The translations under genes were made by a program, and so were the position numbers. Positions 5,894 through 8,402 of a stretch of DNA of 8,402 bases are shown piece by piece (within the stretch, counting starts at the first letter, position 1; every line of letters starts with the position of its first letter). The DNA is from Bacillota bacterium (GTDB lineage: Bacteria > Bacillota > Bacilli > Alicyclobacillales > SLC66), in contig JAJZAS010000057.1 in NCBI GenBank assembly GCA_021799325.1, forward strand, positions 1 through 8,402, read 5' to 3'. Under the pieces are notes generated by a model. The model worked only from the letters and a program-made list of their open reading frames with translations, was not told the origin of the DNA and did no database searches.

Positions 5894-5917
5894 CTAGTAA
5901 AGAAATTGTTATACTAG
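5894..5917 (+). promoter_or_regulatory. Extended -10 promoter and dyad upstream of the acylase
   Basis: TG-T-TATACT (5907-5915) is an extended -10; the only -35-like hexamer is TTGCCT (5885-5890) at a long 19-base spacing. Inverted arms CTAGTA (5894-5899) and TACTAG (5912-5917) overlap the -10, with flanking ATTGC and GCAAT adding partial symmetry. This could be an operator. Predicted leader length is about 30 bases. Confidence 0.45.
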
Positions 5918-5939
5918 CAATACCATCATATAAAAAAAT

Positions 5940-5944
5940 GGGGG
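5940..5944 (+). promoter_or_regulatory. Shine-Dalgarno GGGGG deciding the acylase TTG start
   Basis: Five G lie 9 bases before TTG 5954. The in-frame ATG at 5966 would be 21 bases away, too far, so the TTG is preferred. It adds only the residues MNQR. Confidence 0.6.
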
Positions 5945-5953
5945 CTTAAGCCA

Positions 5954-8402
5954 TTGAATCAGCGTATGCTTTGGAAGGGAGTCAATACCGTTGCCGCGCT
6001 ATTAGTCTCGGGCGGTATTTTGTACGCAGGCTTCTCTGGAGCTGGACCGTTTCCACCGATGGGTCCTGCATTTAATCCGGGAACCGGGGTGTGGACAGTA
6101 GCAAGCGATGCATCGCTACCTGCCAGCCAGACACTTACCATTAAAGGCCTGAAGGATCCTGTGCGCATTCAATTTGACAAACAGGGTACTGCCTATATTG
6201 ATGCAGCGAACGACCATGACCTATATTTTGCCATCGGCTATTTGCATGCCAAATATCGTTTGTTTGAAATGGATTTGATGAGAAGGCAAGGGGAGGGATT
6301 TTTGTCCCAAGTGGTCGGCGCAAAGGCACTTCCCTCCGATGAATTTGAAGATTCTCTTGGATTGTCAAGAACGGCGAATGCAGAATGGCAATCATTATCG
6401 AAATCGAGCACTGCCAAGCAAGTGCTTTTGGCCTATACGGAGGGTGTAAACGCTGTCATTAAAAGTGATATCGCCTCGGGCAAATTACCCTTTATGTTCA
6501 AATTGCTTGGCTATCAACCGACACTTTGGAAACCGACAGATACGTTGGTCATCCAGGGTATCATGACGCAGGACATGGATTTTACCACCAATCCCATTGA
6601 TTACGCGCTGTTATACCAATCACTTGGCGCCAAAAGGACGATGCAATGGTTCCCTATTTTACCTCCAGACAACCAGTCTCCTTATGACCCAGGACCCTAT
6701 CACATTAATGCTCCTTCTACACTCAGGTTGTCACCAGATCAGCAAGTTTCGTTAAATGAAATCAAAGCAGCTGTTGCCATTAGCAAAAAGGTCAGCCTAT
6801 TGCCCTCCACTGCAGTTCATCATGCATCCAACAGCAATAACTGGGCGGTCGACGGCACCAAAACCACGACCGGTAAAGCATTGATGGCGGGGGACCCACA
6901 TTTGAATCAGACAATTCCCGCCATTTGGTATCAGATCAGCGCTAAAGATCCCCATTACGACTTTCAGGGAGTAAGCATCCCTGGCATCCCCATCATCCTG
7001 ATTGGCCGTAACCAGAACATCAGTTGGAGTTTAACCGATGTGCAAGATCAAGCGACGTTCTTTTATCAAGAACATACTAGTAAACAGCATAAAGGCAAAT
7101 ATCTGTGGAAAGGCAAGTGGGTGCCTTTTAAAAAGATTACCTATACCATTCCGGTAGCTGGAAAAGCACCTGTCCACTATACGGTATCGCTTACCGTTCA
7201 CGGTCCGGTCATGTCGACAGATGGAGAAACTACCTCGGTCGACTGGGTGGGCGCCATTCCCTCTCCAGACCTTCAGGTGCTGATGAGGATCACCAAGGCC
7301 AAGAATTACACCGAATTTCGGAATGCCTTAAAAAGCTGGTACGCCCCGTCTCTGAATTTTGTCTATGCAGATAAAAAAGGCAATATTGGGCTAATTTCAG
7401 CAGGTTATTATCCGATCATAAAAAAAGGCGATCCATGGTTGCCGCTGCCAGGCACCGGGCAATCGGATATCATCGGGTCAATTCCATATAAGGATATCCC
7501 TCAATCCTATGATCCGCCGACTCACATGGTGTATTCCGCCAACCAGCGAGAGGTGGGCAATAATTATCCTTACTACATTGGCACCACGGATGACTTTTTT
7601 GATAACGGTTATCGTGCGGATATGATTCACAAAACGCTCAGCACTAAGAAAAAACTCACGGTCAAAGACATGGAGACCCTGCAAAACAGCGTACAGGATT
7701 ACCTTGCCACCTTGCTGGTACCCAAATTGTTGACCGCACTGAAGGGGCAAACTCTCTCCACTCAGGAAAAATCGGCAGTCAAACTGTTGACCACATGGAA
7801 CGACGGAATGACTGTTCAATCGCAGGCGGCTTCTGTCTGGTGGGAATTTTTGAACTACTACTTAAAAGACACGTTCCAGCCATGGTGGAACGCTGATCAT
7901 GTGCCAGTAAAGCAGGACACCTCCTTACAAGTAAACACCAGTCAGGTCTCACTGCAAGAAGACCTGGAAGCCTGGACGCTACACGATCCCACTAATCCCG
8001 CGTTCTCTTTGCCAAATGGTGTAAAAAGAACGGCGGATACCGTGATGGTAGAAGCATTTAAGAATGCATTGACGTACCTGTCCAAACGGCTTGGTCCTTC
8101 CCCGCAAAATTGGCAATGGGGTAAGTTGCACGCCAGGGCCTTCCCTTCGCTCGCCCAAGTCCCGTCACTAGGGTTTGGTCCTAAAGCATCGGGTGGAGAT
8201 CCTTGGACGGTTGACGCAGCAGACGGCGGTATGGTTTCGAGTGCTGGACCCAGCTGGCGATTCATCATGAACTGGGGAACTGGCCAAGGATTAGGCGTAT
8301 ACCCCGGTGGACAAAGTGAAAATCCATTGTCGCCATGGTATGAAGATCAAATTAGTGCATGGTGGAACGGCAACTATTACCCGATGAACAGTGTCAGGCA
8401 GG
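5954..8402 (+). CDS. Penicillin acylase family protein (peptidase S45), C-terminal end outside window
   Basis: Seen: 816 codons from TTG 5954, open to the window end. Residues 8-28 form a hydrophobic signal or anchor segment, so the enzyme is exported or tethered outside the membrane. Alpha-chain motif GYLHAKYRLFEMDLMRRQGEG lies at about 95-115. The self-cleavage site is SNNW with nucleophile Ser294, which becomes beta-chain residue 1. Then come DPH (His316, beta23), WSLTDV (Val363, the oxyanion-hole Val beta70), HGPV (416-419), SANQ (Asn530, near beta241) and the late GGQSENPLSPWYEDQ (785-799). Known: these Ntn hydrolases are made as one chain and split themselves into alpha and beta subunits; they hydrolyse amide bonds of beta-lactams, acyl-homoserine lactones or related N-acyl compounds. 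The catalytic set is complete. Probably only a short tail is missing. The substrate cannot be deduced; quorum-signal or N-acyl peptide breakdown is as likely as penicillin. Confidence 0.95.
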   Translation, partial: MNQRMLWKGVNTVAALLVSGGILYAGFSGAGPFPPMGPAFNPGTGVWTVASDASLPASQTLTIKGLKDPVRIQFDKQGTAYIDAANDHDLYFAIGYLHAKYRLFEMDLMRRQGEGFLSQVVGAKALPSDEFEDSLGLSRTANAEWQSLSKSSTAKQVLLAYTEGVNAVIKSDIASGKLPFMFKLLGYQPTLWKPTDTLVIQGIMTQDMDFTTNPIDYALLYQSLGAKRTMQWFPILPPDNQSPYDPGPYHINAPSTLRLSPDQQVSLNEIKAAVAISKKVSLLPSTAVHHASNSNNWAVDGTKTTTGKALMAGDPHLNQTIPAIWYQISAKDPHYDFQGVSIPGIPIILIGRNQNISWSLTDVQDQATFFYQEHTSKQHKGKYLWKGKWVPFKKITYTIPVAGKAPVHYTVSLTVHGPVMSTDGETTSVDWVGAIPSPDLQVLMRITKAKNYTEFRNALKSWYAPSLNFVYADKKGNIGLISAGYYPIIKKGDPWLPLPGTGQSDIIGSIPYKDIPQSYDPPTHMVYSANQREVGNNYPYYIGTTDDFFDNGYRADMIHKTLSTKKKLTVKDMETLQNSVQDYLATLLVPKLLTALKGQTLSTQEKSAVKLLTTWNDGMTVQSQAASVWWEFLNYYLKDTFQPWWNADHVPVKQDTSLQVNTSQVSLQEDLEAWTLHDPTNPAFSLPNGVKRTADTVMVEAFKNALTYLSKRLGPSPQNWQWGKLHARAFPSLAQVPSLGFGPKASGGDPWTVDAADGGMVSSAGPSWRFIMNWGTGQGLGVYPGGQSENPLSPWYEDQISAWWNGNYYPMNSVRQ

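Noticed and set aside
5929..5934. TATAAA as the acylase -10, with TTGTTA (5906-5911) as -35 at 17 bases
   Set aside because: Boxes and spacing look good, but transcription would start at or inside the ribosome site, leaving almost no leader; the extended -10 at 5907-5915 fits better.
7478..8268. Minus-strand open frames of 108-113 residues under the acylase gene
   Set aside because: They are antisense shadows of a catalytically complete acylase frame and have no ribosome site or recognisable domain.

Overview
The window reads as chromosomal DNA from a Gram-positive, low-to-medium GC member of the Bacillota, most likely Bacilli. Supporting signs are G-rich Shine-Dalgarno sites, frequent TTG starts (four of eight genes), a Bacillus-type FdhD with the SCCGKSR motif, a BsaA-type glutathione peroxidase and a Firmicutes-style MMPL pump with a long LxxG-repeat loop. 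The family (for example Alicyclobacillaceae or relatives) is only a guess. No tRNA, rRNA, insertion sequence, phage gene or CRISPR array is visible.

Layout. (1) Bases 1-2873, minus strand: a two-gene operon of a TetR-family repressor (2116-2814) followed 2 bases later by a large MMPL/RND-type membrane transporter (1-2113, cut by the window edge). Its promoter has a consensus TTGACA -35 and an extended -10, with a 30-bp near-perfect palindrome filling the spacer. This is a self-regulated repressor-plus-pump unit. (2) Bases 2918-3802, plus strand: a divergently transcribed glutathione peroxidase (2987-3475) behind a second AT-rich palindrome, a strong hairpin, then a small 80-residue unknown protein (3560-3802). 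(3) Bases 3803-5400, minus strand: fdhD, preceded by a class II (L-fuculose-phosphate type) aldolase, probably one operon. The stop codon of fdhD directly abuts that of the small gene. (4) Bases 5414-5881, minus strand: a 127-residue protein with a possible NifX/NifB-type fold and a natural His tail, with its own promoter and a good Rho-independent terminator. (5) Bases 5954-8402, plus strand: a nearly complete penicillin acylase family (peptidase S45) precursor with an N-terminal membrane segment, transcribed divergently from the His-tail gene.

The genes form separate small transcription units rather than one pathway. Two themes can be inferred: envelope or toxic-compound response (TetR-MMPL, peroxidase, exported acylase), and metal or sulfur chemistry (FdhD for molybdenum/tungsten formate dehydrogenase, a zinc-type aldolase, a His-rich protein). 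The items most worth a second look are the natural poly-His protein, the two operator-like palindromes, the 11-bp element shared by the aldolase and His-tail promoters, and the zero-gap convergent stop codons whose nearest terminator lies beyond the small gene on the opposite strand.
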